This document shows, in pieces, positions 27,077 to 37,888 of a stretch of 64,000 nucleotides of DNA. Made by a program: the position numbers and the translations under genes. Origin of the DNA: Turbatrix aceti (taxonomy: Eukaryota > Nematoda > Chromadorea > Rhabditida > Panagrolaimidae); contig OZ017767.1 in NCBI GenBank assembly GCA_963969345.1, positions 11,972,471-12,036,470 on the forward strand, given 5' to 3'. The notes beneath the pieces were generated by a model. That model saw nothing but the letters and a program-made list of their open reading frames with translations. It did no database searches and was not told the DNA's origin. Every line of letters starts with the position of its first letter. Within the stretch, counting starts at the first letter, position 1.

Positions 27077-27430
27077 TAAGTGACCTCAGGGGTTTTCCAA
27101 CTTTTTACAAAAAAAAAGTTGATAATTTTTTTCGCACTTTTCATGAGTTTTGAATTTTGTATACAGGTATACCGTGTTGTATTACGTTTTTGTTGCTCAT
27201 ATGCTTTAAAATTGTTTAAGAATCATGTTCATACAACAAAAACATAAATGTCGAACAAAAAGTGCAATATTCCAGATCACTTCATTTCATTTCATTTTCG
27301 ATCATTTCCGACCATTACATAATAAAGGCAATGCAAGCATTGTTTTGGCCAAACACTAAAATTAAAGTTTGTCAACATGCAAGTAGTAAACTAGCCAAAT
27401 TTATTTATTTATTTATTTATTTCACCATTA

Positions 27431-27452
27431 CTCAGTGGTTAGTTATCATTAG
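27431..27452 (+). repeat. Second copy of the 22-bp CTCAGYGGTTAG motif
   Basis: This is the same 22-bp motif as at 14623-14644, with one C/T difference. Both copies follow T-rich or TTTA-repeat sequence. It may be a fragment of a dispersed element. Confidence 0.35.
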
Positions 27453-27956
27453 ACCAGATGTTAGGAGGCACAAATGATGTCCACGTAGGTGTAAATGTCT
27501 CGATTCGTTTTGGTCGCGATTTCTTCTTCCCATCGTCGCTGTGGTCTGGTTTTCGTCTTGTTGAACACCGAGTTGAACGAATCGGCAAACTACTAGCCAA
27601 ATATAGAGTAATAATGTTTAAAAAAATGAATGTTTACTTGTTACTTTATATTATCAAAGCCCTTCATTAGTAAAGTATCCGAGTCCATCATCCGTACTTT
27701 TTGAAGATACCCCTCTTAAAATCATCTTTATACCTGGCACTTGCGTCACAATATCCATAAACCTTCATCATCCAAAGTGCCATGTAAAGAAGAGCGCGCT
27801 CAGACCGATTTACCGATGCTAAGCGCATGACACTGGCATATGTGGAGCTTTGTGACTTCAACGAGGGGTTCGAAAAAATTCATTGACGCTGTGACACGAA
27901 GATTCATCAAGGTGTGCTGAAATTATTTTTATTTGATTTTTTTATTAAAACTAATT

Positions 27957-30035
27957 ATGATATTGTCAAAAACCGTCGCTCACTTCTGTGTTGGCGCCAG
28001 TATTGCCGGCATTGTGCTCAACATGTTTTTTCTCGGAGTAACACATGTTCGACGAGTTGAAGGCTTTCAGGTGACAAATTTTTAGAAAAAAAATTTTTCA
28101 TGTTTGCAAAACTTTAGGAAGTCTTGATTTTCATGCGAAACATCGCCGTAGGCTATATTCTTATGGCACTCTCACTCATGGCAGTAGCACCCCAAATTGT
28201 AACACTTGGTACGAGCACCATTCGAATTCCGCGGGGGGTGATGGAGAATTTTGAGTCAGAGGCTCTGGTTTGTATAGTTTTGAACAAAAAGTACCATACT
28301 GTAAAAAAATTTCAGAACGGTATAACGTCTCTAGGCTGTGGATGTTATCTTTATACCATTTTCTGTTTTTTTATACTATTTTGCTATCGTTACAATGTCA
28401 CATGCAAGACTTCGACGCTTTCGACTATTTTTAGTCGAAAAAATTTGTTCGTTTTCTTCCTGGCTACCGCTGTGTTTTGTCTAATTCAATCGTCGCTGCT
28501 TTATTATTCGGCTGTTGATCCATTGGTAATAAAATTAAAAAAAGAAAGGGACACACGGACATACGGATATACGCACTTGCGGCATATCAAGTGTGCGTTC
28601 GTGTGTTCGTAAAAATTTTTTTAATTTTTAAAAATTTTGTTTAGTATCTCCGAGAGAAACTGAATCGAACAAAAGACCTCCGAGAAGACTTGCTTTTGGA
28701 ACTGAACGCTCTCAACACCAACATCAATACCCAGCTTGACAAAGGATCTGCTACCAAGGTCAATATCAACACGGCCCACTCTGTCACTGCCGACGAAGCC
28801 AATCGTCAGCTTAAGGAATCCGAACTTGCCAACCAACGCTCTACATCCGCTGGAGTCACTGGTAGCGCGTCTACGATACCCTTTGTAAGCGGATTGTAGT
28901 CATGTGATTTGTTTTTTGTTGCACAGGGGATTTTGGATTTACTATATACGACATTAATTTCTTTAGTTGAGTGTTTACGGCACTGATTATCAGCGTAATC
29001 CGATGATCTTCCTCTCGCTTGGCATCTACGCCAGCTCTGCAGTACTTGCTATGATTGGCATTCTGGCGTCTTCGCTCGCAGTTGTCTGCAAACTTCATGA
29101 AACCGTAAACTACGGTTCTGAAACGATGTCTGGCAAATCGAAGGATGAACAAAAGCAACTCACTAAGATTTTAATGGCTACGGCTTATGTTCCGGCTATA
29201 ATTGCTTTAGTTCCAGTTGCCAGTTTTGTCGTTTCAACTGTTCGACAGGAAAGCATGTAAGAAAAGCAAGAAAATCACAATTCATGTCACAAAAAGTTGC
29301 TTTGAAAAAATACTTGGCAATGTTGACATTCCAAGCGTTAATTGCTGTATCGGAGTTTTTATACGTAAATATTTAAAGAAAAAAAGTAAAAATTACAGTA
29401 AAAAACGATCTTCAGTCAGTTGAAAACTAGTTTTTTTGCGTAACACTGTATTTTTTGTTTAATATTTTTTTTACGTATTCATACATATATGTACATATTT
29501 AGAAATGTACCCAAATGAACACTATTGTAAACGTTAAAAAAACTTTTTTCAGAGCGATTCAGGAAGTCCTTCCCATAGCTGTACTTCCCCTGATTCCACT
29601 GACGTTTCCACTAATTACAATACTCTGTGTACCTGCTTTGCGCTATACCGCATTTCAAATTATCACATTTCACGGCTTCAAGCAGACTAAAGATAGCGGT
29701 GATAGCGATATGAATGGTAACACCGCGGAAAATAGCCGCACCACCATGAGCAATATGGCAGATGATGTAAGTATGCTTCTTCTTACAATTCGTACAAATT
29801 GAATGCACTTTTTTCATGAAGTTGGAGGAGACTGAAAAGAAAGTAGTAATATGTTGTTGAATCAGAGTACACTTAGAAATTTTTTATCACCTACTTTGTT
29901 TAAGAAAAAAAAATGGCATGAACAATATTTTAATCCCGATCTTATTTTAAATTTAAAATGTAAATCGTGAAATTAATAAATTTTCAGTTATCTGACGCAC
30001 AACTCAAAGCAATCAGCAACATCACGAAGAAATGA
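27957..30035 (+). CDS. Str-superfamily 7TM chemoreceptor-like protein, 7 exons, about 421 aa
   Basis: Exons are 27957-28070, 28118-28267, 28316-28525, 28645-28884, 28967-29256, 29553-29766 and 29988-30035. The phases agree throughout and the stop is TGA 30033-30035. Seven hydrophobic segments are visible. The first starts at about residue 10; FCYRYN after segment 3 matches the YRY signature of nematode Str-type receptors; and a segment with AVDPL after segment 4 matches IDPVVLAE in the str cluster downstream. The EQKQLTKILMAT stretch before segment 6 corresponds to the LHRQYTKVVIMQ region of the same cluster. It should act in ciliated sensory neurons as a G-protein-coupled chemoreceptor. Exon 4 encodes an unusual 80-residue hydrophilic loop rich in Asn, Thr and Glu, longer than in the cluster genes, which makes the protein 60-70 aa longer than typical. 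Sequence divergence suggests a separate subfamily. Confidence 0.82.
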
Positions 30036-30391
30036 CAACAAAAGGAGACGCCAAGTGAAATGTCAGATGACGAATGTCTTGTAAGAACATCACATATTTA
30101 CCTATTTTAACATCAAAAGACGTCTTTTATCAATGAAAATACTCGAGCACTTTAGTGCTTTTGAACTCTCGTTTTTCTAGAATTTTAAATTCGCTTACTT
30201 TTAATTTAAAAAAATTACGAAAATTATAATCGCACCTTAATCGACAGTAGTGTTCTGCTTTTTGCATTTTGTACTCACATCCTGAATTTTAATGCTGTAG
30301 TATAACATTGTGGAAAACGTAATAAAGTTTTATGGCAATAAAAAAAACACAAACGAAAATTAAAAGTTAAGAAATACAGAATGAAAGTACC

Positions 30392-31043
30392 TTAAGAGGC
30401 AGTCCACGACAGGATTTCGGACCGAGGACAAGGTTTTTTTACACTAAATTTTTAGGTTTTTTGGCTACCATAGATTTGCACGTTTTCTCGAGTGCGCACC
30501 ATAAAAGCCCGCAGATGGCAATGAAGCCCGATTCAGAAAATTCTGAGTTTTACCTCATTCGACGCGTCGAAACACGGGGAAAAAGATAGGCTATATTACA
30601 TTTTCCTCGACAAAAAAACAAATCTATGGTAGCCAAAAAACCTAAAAATTTAGCCTAAAAGTGGCACTTACCGTAACGATATTTTCCTCGACAAAAAAAC
30701 AAATCTATGGTAGCCAAAAAACCTAAAAATTTAGCCTAAAAGTGGCACTTACCGTAACGATAAAAAAAATCTGATAACGACATTGTGTTTCCAGTCCTTG
30801 AAAACCCCTGTAAAAAATTTTTCAGCTTTTTTCTTCATGAACACAGTGCGTGGCATCAACTTGTGTCAAAACCTTCCAGAAGCCAAAACTACAAATTCCG
30901 ATTTTTTTTTAAAATCTGTGTATTGCGGTTTTAGACCTTCCTAGGGGTGGGGAACAATTCTGGCTCAAAACATTTGATAGTGTAAAAAAACCTTGTCCTC
31001 GTCTCCCCCTTGTTCCTAAATCCTGTCGTGGACTGTCTCTTAA
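30392..31043. mobile_element. Non-autonomous inverted-repeat element flanked by TTAA
   Basis: The left end (30396 onward, GAGGCAGTCCACGACAGGAT) and the right end (about 31018-31039) are inverted copies with one mismatch over the first 20 bp. Similarity continues with small gaps for another 30 bp (GACAAGG). TTAA flanks both sides, at 30392-30395 and 31040-31043, which fits piggyBac-type TTAA duplication. There is no coding capacity. The interior contains an 81-bp tandem duplication and an inverted copy of part of it at about 30450-30475. Confidence 0.75.
30601..30762. repeat. 81-bp tandem duplication inside the TTAA element
   Basis: Two adjacent copies with period 81, starting at 30601 and 30682, are essentially identical over a unit that begins TTTTCCTCGAC and ends near ACCGTAACGAT. 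The subsegment AAATCTATGGTAGCC of the unit also occurs in inverse orientation at about 30460-30475. Confidence 0.9.
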
Positions 31044-31842
31044 TAAAACATTTTGAATAAAATTTTTACGTGAAAAAAATAAAGAACAATTCTAGTTTCT
31101 CGGAATTTAAACGTCGTTTGGTGCTTTTTGGTATCTGAAGAATTTTAATCTTTTTGATACTATTGCATTTTGCATTCATTAGGAATCGCTTGTTACAGAT
31201 TTTAAGTGCAGTGTGCAAAAACAGTTGTATCATGAGAAGCTTTGGTCAATTTTTTTACCCTCGCTCATGAAACTAAAAATTTCAGTCCAAGCAGTTCAAT
31301 CGGGGCATTTATAGATTTTTGAATTCATAATTTGCCTAAACTCAGTGCTTTAGTTTGTTCGGGCAAAAGTTATCAAAAATGATCATGTACTGACACATCT
31401 TAATGAAGAAGTCGTTGATTAGTATTAAAGAATGACACGAAAGAGAAAAATAAATAACATGACAATGAACCCAATAATGACCACCTTGTTGATATATAAT
31501 AAAACCAGACGTAAGAGAGCAACGGCGTTAATGAGTATAACTTACCAGTGCGCTTCTGCATGAGTTGTTTCTGGAAAAAAACGATGTTACCGTATTGCAA
31601 AAACAAAAATGTGATATAACTGTCGTCACAGATTAAAAATGGGATTATGAATTATAAATCAAAAATAATATATTTTTAATATGTTAAAAAACTGTTATGA
31701 GAACTTTTTTAAATTGTGGTTACCCCAGCACAGTGATTATTTGGTTGGAAATCTGTTTATCATCACAGACAAATTTAGAGCATTACAACATTGAACAGTT
31801 ACAAAAATGTAAAAATACAAAATATATTGTACAATAAAGCGC
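31044..31842. other. Intergenic, nothing supported
   Basis: AT-rich spacer between the TTAA element and the 3' end of the minus-strand receptor gene. No domain-bearing frame was found. Confidence 0.5.
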
Positions 31843-33123
31843 TTACTGAGTACCAGCGCCATTATTGGTCGTCGAAACATTAGGCTTAACAGTCGACATC
31901 GAAACAACTCTGTTGGCCTTGCATTCGACCATCCTGATAAACTGCCGTCTAAACGACGAAACTGTTAGTATCATGAGAACCGAATTGGTAGTTGGAAGCC
32001 AGACAAAAAGACAGCTCAGTGCCATGGATGTTCGAAGGAAAAGTCCGGAGTGGTTCCAAGTGCAGATGCCGTACGTGACGAAGGGAGCAATGGAGAGCGA
32101 AGCCAGGCCACTAGCTTGGATGTGAAGAATGCCGTTAATCTGACGCTCCATTGCGCGGGTTTTCTTTGCGAGATGCAGCTTTCGCAGGTAACGCAAGATC
32201 CGCGACATGCAGGTTGGTAAAGTTAGGTAAACGGCGGCAAATGTAACAAAAATGACTATGGCCCACGCCTTGGTTATAAGGTTTTCAGGAGAACTGACAG
32301 CGACATAGCCAAAGTCACCGGTTTTCAGCCCCTGGTGGTACTGCGTGTTGAGGAGTTGTACTGCCATGCTTGGATTCTGGTGGAAGGACAACGCGTAGAG
32401 TACAGTTGAAACAGTGGCTAGCATAAATGGCAGGATAAAAAACAAAGGAATGAGCCGCGTTTCGAGATGGAAAGACCTAAAGTCTAGGGTAAACAAAAAA
32501 GTACAAAAAATTGTTTTTTTTGTAAACAAAAACCTCCCCCAAGTTTTCCCAAGCGTGCTAAACTTTAACTAACCTGACGACCACCATGTAACGAAACAAA
32601 AACTGGACTGCCACCGAGCTTTGTGACATGGTGATTGAAAACATCCAAAACCAGGACAAACATTTCTTGAACCAATCAAGGCCAACCATCGAGCGAAGAG
32701 GGCCGTTCTCTATGATCACAATGTGTCCATGAGCAGTTACAATTATCATCTATAATAAATCATAATTTTATAGGATTGCCTTCTTTGTTCAAAAAAAACT
32801 TACAGGCTGGAAAAAAACGCACCCAGCAAGCAAGAGTAAATCGCCTCCGGAAAAGAGAATCATCATTGTTTTGTAAGCCACCATTTCCTTCTTTTGAAGT
32901 TTTGCAATGACCGCAATTAATGCAATTGTAGAGATAAGACCCAGCACAAGTCCGATATTGTCCACGATGCTGTGACGGAAGAGGTACTCGCTTACTGAAA
33001 AAAAATATCTGTGAAAACAAATTAAAAAACAAAACAAAAAACCTTACTCTGGCCTTCGGGCTCAGGAGTTGTTGGAATAGAAGCCAGGGTAGTGGTAGTA
33101 AAATTTACCAAGACAGAATTCAT
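31843..33123 (-). CDS. Str-superfamily 7TM chemoreceptor, 4 exons, about 358 aa
   Basis: Exons in transcript order are 33123-33048, 32994-32804, 32749-32574 and 32476-31843. Phases are consistent (1, 0, 2) and the stop is TAA 31843-31845. The N-terminus is a Thr/Pro-rich extracellular tail with one N-glycosylation site. Segment 1 (DNIGLVLGLISTIALI) starts near residue 36 and seven segments follow. The NGPLR motif after segment 2 and FLFRYMVV at the end of segment 3 are typical of the nematode srd/str group. KKTRAMERQINGIL precedes segment 6 and the C-terminal tail is short. It is predicted to be a plasma-membrane chemosensory GPCR. It is divergent from the tandem cluster 5 kb away and has a different exon layout, so it is not a recent duplicate of those genes. 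Confidence 0.87.
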
Positions 33124-34445
33124 GATTTATGGTAATGACAACCAAAGTATACGACAAATTGTATACCTATGTGAGCTCAGTTGGCATCTTCCGTGCCACG
33201 AGCCCGGTTATTTATGTCATTGCCTTAAAGGCACACACGCACATGAACCCTCTTTGTGTCCCTCCTTTCAGGTAAAAACAACGCCCCTATGAGTTCATGC
33301 GTTCTAAATTAAAAAGAAAAACAACAAAATTTGATGCCAGGTCAAAAATCATGGAATAACGGAAGCGTCATTATGCGTGACGGCGTCTATTGTCTGAGTA
33401 ATAACACTTATGTTAGCATTTTTTTTTTAATTCAAATTCTGACAAAAAAAATCAACACCATCAACACCATCAATTTTTAATAAAATACAGAAACACTGGT
33501 TGATTTTGTAGTAAATCATTTTAGTGGTTAATGGTATTTGGTGCAGCATTCGGGTCAACAAGCGGCACATCGATCAAAAAGCGGCCGTTCGGGTGAACTG
33601 CGCAAAACATTAAGCATCAAACAAACATCGAGGGATTTGCGAGCCTTATTGTGCGTTTAGTATTTAGGTCAACTCAACAGCTGAGAAATTTTTGAATTCT
33701 TTCAGAATTCCAGCTTGAATACATTCTGTCCAGGGTGGCAAAGAAGGGATTCCCATGGGAATCCCATGGGATAATAATTTTATTTCTAATTCTTATGAGA
33801 TTTTCGCCACCCTACTGTAAACTGTCTAGGGGTGAATTGCCTGACGGATCCGTTTTAGAAACTGCGAAGTTTTGTGTATTGTATAATACAAATTGAAAAC
33901 CATTTATTTAAATGTCGAAGATTGCTTCAAAGATCGTTTCATGCATTCCAAACAAAAATAAAATCCATGTTCTTCCTTGTTATGACTTCTTGTCATAACA
34001 TTAAATCAGCAATCCGGTGATCCATAAATTGACGTATCATTGAATAAGGATTCATAAAAGTGCCAACCACCACCGCATGCATGTGTAGTCAACTGCGCTA
34101 TCGTCTGTGGCTTGCTCACCAACCCGGAAACACGTATTGTATTCAAAACAACTTTAATCAAGTGAAATTAATTACAATTTATATAAATTTTTATAAAAGC
34201 TACACAAAACAGATAATTAAAAACAGAAACAATTCTGTCTGTATTCACTTGTTACCATGTTGGGCACTTGCGGTGTTTCGTATAGCAGATCTGAAGTCAT
34301 TAGAAAGAAATAGTACAAAGTTTGCCAAATGTTGAAGGACAAAGTGTAAACTTGGAGTTAGTCGCATGCCTTATGAATTTCAGAAAAATATTCAAACAAA
34401 CTACAGACATGCGCACTGTTTTTTTTAGGAAAGCTAAAAAAAACA
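33124..34445. other. Intergenic with a short fold-back element
   Basis: Upstream sequence of the minus-strand receptor gene. Apart from the fold-back at 33731-33813, nothing was recognised. The upstream 300 bp has CACGAGCCCGG and CACACACGCACA patches but no clear TATA box. Confidence 0.5.
33731..33813. repeat. Short fold-back element with an internal palindrome
   Basis: An 83-bp segment is bounded by AGGGTGGCAAA at 33732 and its near-reverse-complement TTTTCGCCACCCT ending at 33813. Inside, 33746-33765 is a perfect 20-bp palindrome (GGGATTCCCATGGGAATCCC) that overlaps a second palindrome, ATCCCATGGGAT. The end sequence resembles hAT termini, but I found no clean 8-bp target duplication, so it is a degraded MITE or a simple fold-back. 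Confidence 0.55.
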
Positions 34446-35454
34446 GTGCCATTCTTTTACTTTTGCTGAATAAACGCAGTGATCGAGAGCGTTTGGTGAA
34501 CAATGTCGTGTATGCGTTGGCGGCTAATAGCACGACATAGTGTCGCTGCCGCGACGACAATGGAGCGTAAAACAGCGTTCATTCGCACGTATAGTGTTGA
34601 CTTTGGCAGCTTCGCGCATTGGCATTTTTGATTTTTCAATGATGGCATCTGACAAAATTGTTAGGGCATGTCCTGAGCTTTCAAACAAGCCATCAACGGC
34701 ACAAAAATGTTGATTTTCGGCACAGCTGCAGGTCTACCAAGTTTTAGTTTTGAATCGTCCATTGCAGCCGTTATAGGTTTCCGAGAAAGATGCTACAACA
34801 TCAAAAGCTCCATAAGGTCGGTATCAACATGTATGCCAAGTGCCGTTTCTTGAGTGAAGCACAAAAGCGAGGATCTGGGACAAAAACTGTTTTACCCTAT
34901 AAAAATGGGCAAAATAGCTGAAAACAAGCACGCCCAAAAAAGAAATTTGCTCTTCCACATTCAAAATTTCCATAAATTCTTGCATTGCGCTCCGTTTTTA
35001 TTGGGTAAAACAGTTTTTGTCCCAGATCCTCGCTTTTGTGCTTCACTCAAGAAACGGCACTTGGCATACATGTTGATACCGACCTTATGGAGCTTTTGAT
35101 GTTGTAGCATCTTTCTCGGAAACCTATAACGGCTGCAATGGACGATTCAAAACTAAAACTTGGTAGACCTGCAGCTGTGCCGAAAATCAACATTTTTGTG
35201 CCGTTGATGGCTTGTTTGAAAGCTCAGGACATGCCCTAACAATTTTGTCAGATGCCATCATTGAAAAATCAAAAATGCCAATGCGCGAAGCTGCCAAAGT
35301 CAACACTATACGTGCGAATGAACGCTGTTTTACGCTCCATTGTCGTCGCGGCAGCGACACTATGTCGTGCTATTAGCCGCCAACGCATACACAACATTGT
35401 TCACCAAACGCCCTCGATCACTGCGTTTATTCAGCAAAAGTAAAAGAATGGCAC
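34446..35454. repeat. 1-kb inverted repeat (fold-back) with transposon-like arms
   Basis: The two arms, about 34446-34905 and 34995-35454, are near-identical inverted copies separated by an approximately 90-bp loop centred at 34950. The same 63-codon open frame, with only two residue differences, can be read outward on the minus strand at 34457-34648 and on the plus strand at 35252-35443. A third partial copy of the arm lies at 10744-10827. One frame of the arm contains a basic MPMREAAK stretch loosely like the DNA-binding part of Tc1/mariner transposases. Arms this similar suggest a recent origin or gene conversion between arms. No terminal target duplication was identified. Confidence 0.88.
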
Positions 35455-35826
35455 GAACTCGCTTGTTTTCATCGCTTCCTCTTTTAAACTTTGCTTGCTT
35501 AGGTACATTAATGTTGCTCAATTAGCATGGTGAATGTTACTAACACGTCAATTGTTTAGCTCAATGCAGTTTATTGTGTGTGAATTATCGGTTATTTTTA
35601 TTTGTTTGTTCACGCGATGTCTTCTTTTGCTACATTTGAAGCCAGGTGAACGCAGATTTTTTTTGCATTAATCACAGCCCGTATGTCCGTATTGAGGATT
35701 TCAATTTATTGGTGTCAACCATTTGTAGAATCTTATTGCTGTTGATATAGATGCGCGGGAACTTTTTATTTTAGAGCCACGATTAATACGACCAATATTT
35801 CAATTATATATTTTTACGACCAATAT
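35455..35826. other. Intergenic, AT-rich
   Basis: Spacer between the fold-back and the 3' end of the minus-strand secreted or membrane protein gene. A short duplicated motif (CGACCAATATTTCAATTATATAT and a near copy) occurs at 35788-35838. Nothing else was supported. Confidence 0.5.
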
Positions 35827-37303
35827 TCAATTATATATATGGTATACAACAGGTTCCTTTACAAAAACAAAGCCACAAAATATAAAAAGCAAAATAAAAA
35901 GATTGCTTGTTGCACTAAAGTTATGGTCTGTGTAATCGTAGTTGACGTTAAAAGTTTTGTTTTCATGAGAATAGCTAAGTTGCTTAAAGCTAATTTTACC
36001 TGTCATGGTCATATTGTTTGCATCCTGAAAAAAACTAACAAAATATGTCAATTTTTACTCAATTAACGCTTACCAAAAAATAATATTCTGATTGACAAAT
36101 AAGACTTGTAAACTCAAAAACAACACCGATGCGCAAAAAGAACTCCCCGTAGGTTGGTGGAGTAGAACAGGAACACGGTATCCGAGGGGGTACTTGCCCA
36201 ATAAAAATGTGGTCACCGGAATCTTCCAAGATTATTTCCTCGAAGCAAGTTTCGTCTGTATCGAGAAAAAAAACACTGCAAGCTATATATTAGGTAAAAA
36301 AACTTTTAGCAGCCTTACCGTGCATAGTTCGCACAAACAGGAGTTGTAAACTCAATTACAATTTGTGATAGTCTGTCTCTGGTATCCATATCAATGAGAA
36401 AGGGTTTTGTGGAACCGCAAAGTTCTGAAGTTGGATAACAATAAATTACATTTGTCTTATAGTTTTCGTCGCCATAAATCCAATTCATATAGGGCAGGTC
36501 TTCAGTAAACAAAGCTTCCAAACACTCGTTTACACTGTCATTGGAGGAAATCGGGCCCGAAACGGCGTAATCGTCAATAAGTTGCGCTTCATACTCTAAA
36601 AAAGTAATCATCTCCCCGGCAAACAAACGAGGAGATACTGTGTGATATTCGCCGTTATCCAACTTTACCTGAAAACTTTTAAGTTTATACTTTGACTGAA
36701 AAATCTGTTGTCAAAGTATTTTAAAATGTGTTACTTACATTTAGCATTAAATAAACAACACCGAATTCAAGGGGGGATAGAGCGTATTCAACCAATGTAT
36801 GTACAGCAATTGTGCCGTTGAGCGAGAATGGTAAAACACAGATACAAGTGTAGTTATCAAATACAGCCTTATTTTCGAGGACCTCGCAGTCGGCTGCCAT
36901 TACGGTTCGGTTTACACTTAAAGGCGCGTGGCATGCAGCAAAATTACTATTCATTTCAATTTTTGTTAATTCATACCTGATTATTTCTTGATCACCAATG
37001 TATTTAGTATACCCAAATTCCATAAACACCTCATTATCATTCGTTAACAAGTTGGGGTACCAAATCCAAAAGTTGTCATTCGGATACAAATAAAGGGCTG
37101 TATCTCGAATGACAAAGTTGTTTGCAGTGAGCGATATGAATTCAATTTCCGAAATCCCGGCCCATTTTTGATCACTGAAAGTTTTCTAAGGCGATTAGGC
37201 AAAAAATCATAATTTCTTACGGATGACACTTTTCGTTTTGGATGCTATTGGCAAATAAATACAACGTTAATAAAAACGACAGAGCAAACGTTAAGGAGCA
37301 CAT
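35827..37303 (-). CDS. Secreted or membrane-anchored ectodomain protein of unknown family, 5 exons, about 422 aa
   Basis: Exons in transcript order are 37303-37221, 37174-36739, 36668-36319, 36275-36074 and 36024-35827. Phases agree at all junctions (2, 0, 2, 0). Residues 1-20 are a signal peptide (MCSLTFALSFLLTLYLF). The ectodomain of about 360 residues carries roughly 14 cysteines, clustered in the second half of exon 2 and in exon 4 (CSCST), and several N-glycosylation sites. Near the C-terminus a hydrophobic segment (LFILLFIFCGFVFV) is followed by a tail of about a dozen residues, so the protein is a type I single-pass or possibly GPI-linked surface protein. No known domain was recognised. 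It starts 586 bp before the first str-like gene and is transcribed away from it, so the two could share a divergent promoter region. Confidence 0.78.
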
Positions 37304-37888
37304 AGCCACTGTAGATTAGAAAATCGTACAGTGAAAAACATTTTCAATTAAAAAATCACCTGTTCAATAGGGGTGAAAATAGCTTACATGGTATTCAATA
37401 AATCGCTTTACAATAACGGCACTCTAAGTAGTTGGGTACCAAGCGAGTTGCAGGCAGTTGGAAAATTACATCGGCAATGTATAAAAACAACTTGGCAAGA
37501 AAAAAAAAACCATGCATCTCATTAGTTATAGCCTGGACTTTGCCGGCAAAACTGTTTTAGCCTAAAGATGCCGCCTTGATGATTGATTCTGACATTGATT
37601 TCAACGCCATGGAAAAATAAAATAATCATTAAAGTATTGCCACGGCGATGAAGTGATACCCCCTCAGGGTACAAAAACAGTATTTAATTAAATTCTATTG
37701 ACACAAAATTTTATTACCTGAAGCACTGTTGCAATCCTACTACTGGTCAGCAGAATATTCTTGCTTGATGCACGTGAATAACGTGAATAAGTCAATTTGT
37801 ATTTATGTTTTTCGTTTTATGTAACTTATAAGATACAGTCTAACAAAAAAACACTTTTGTTGCCGTCTAACCTGCAGGTACGTGCGAC

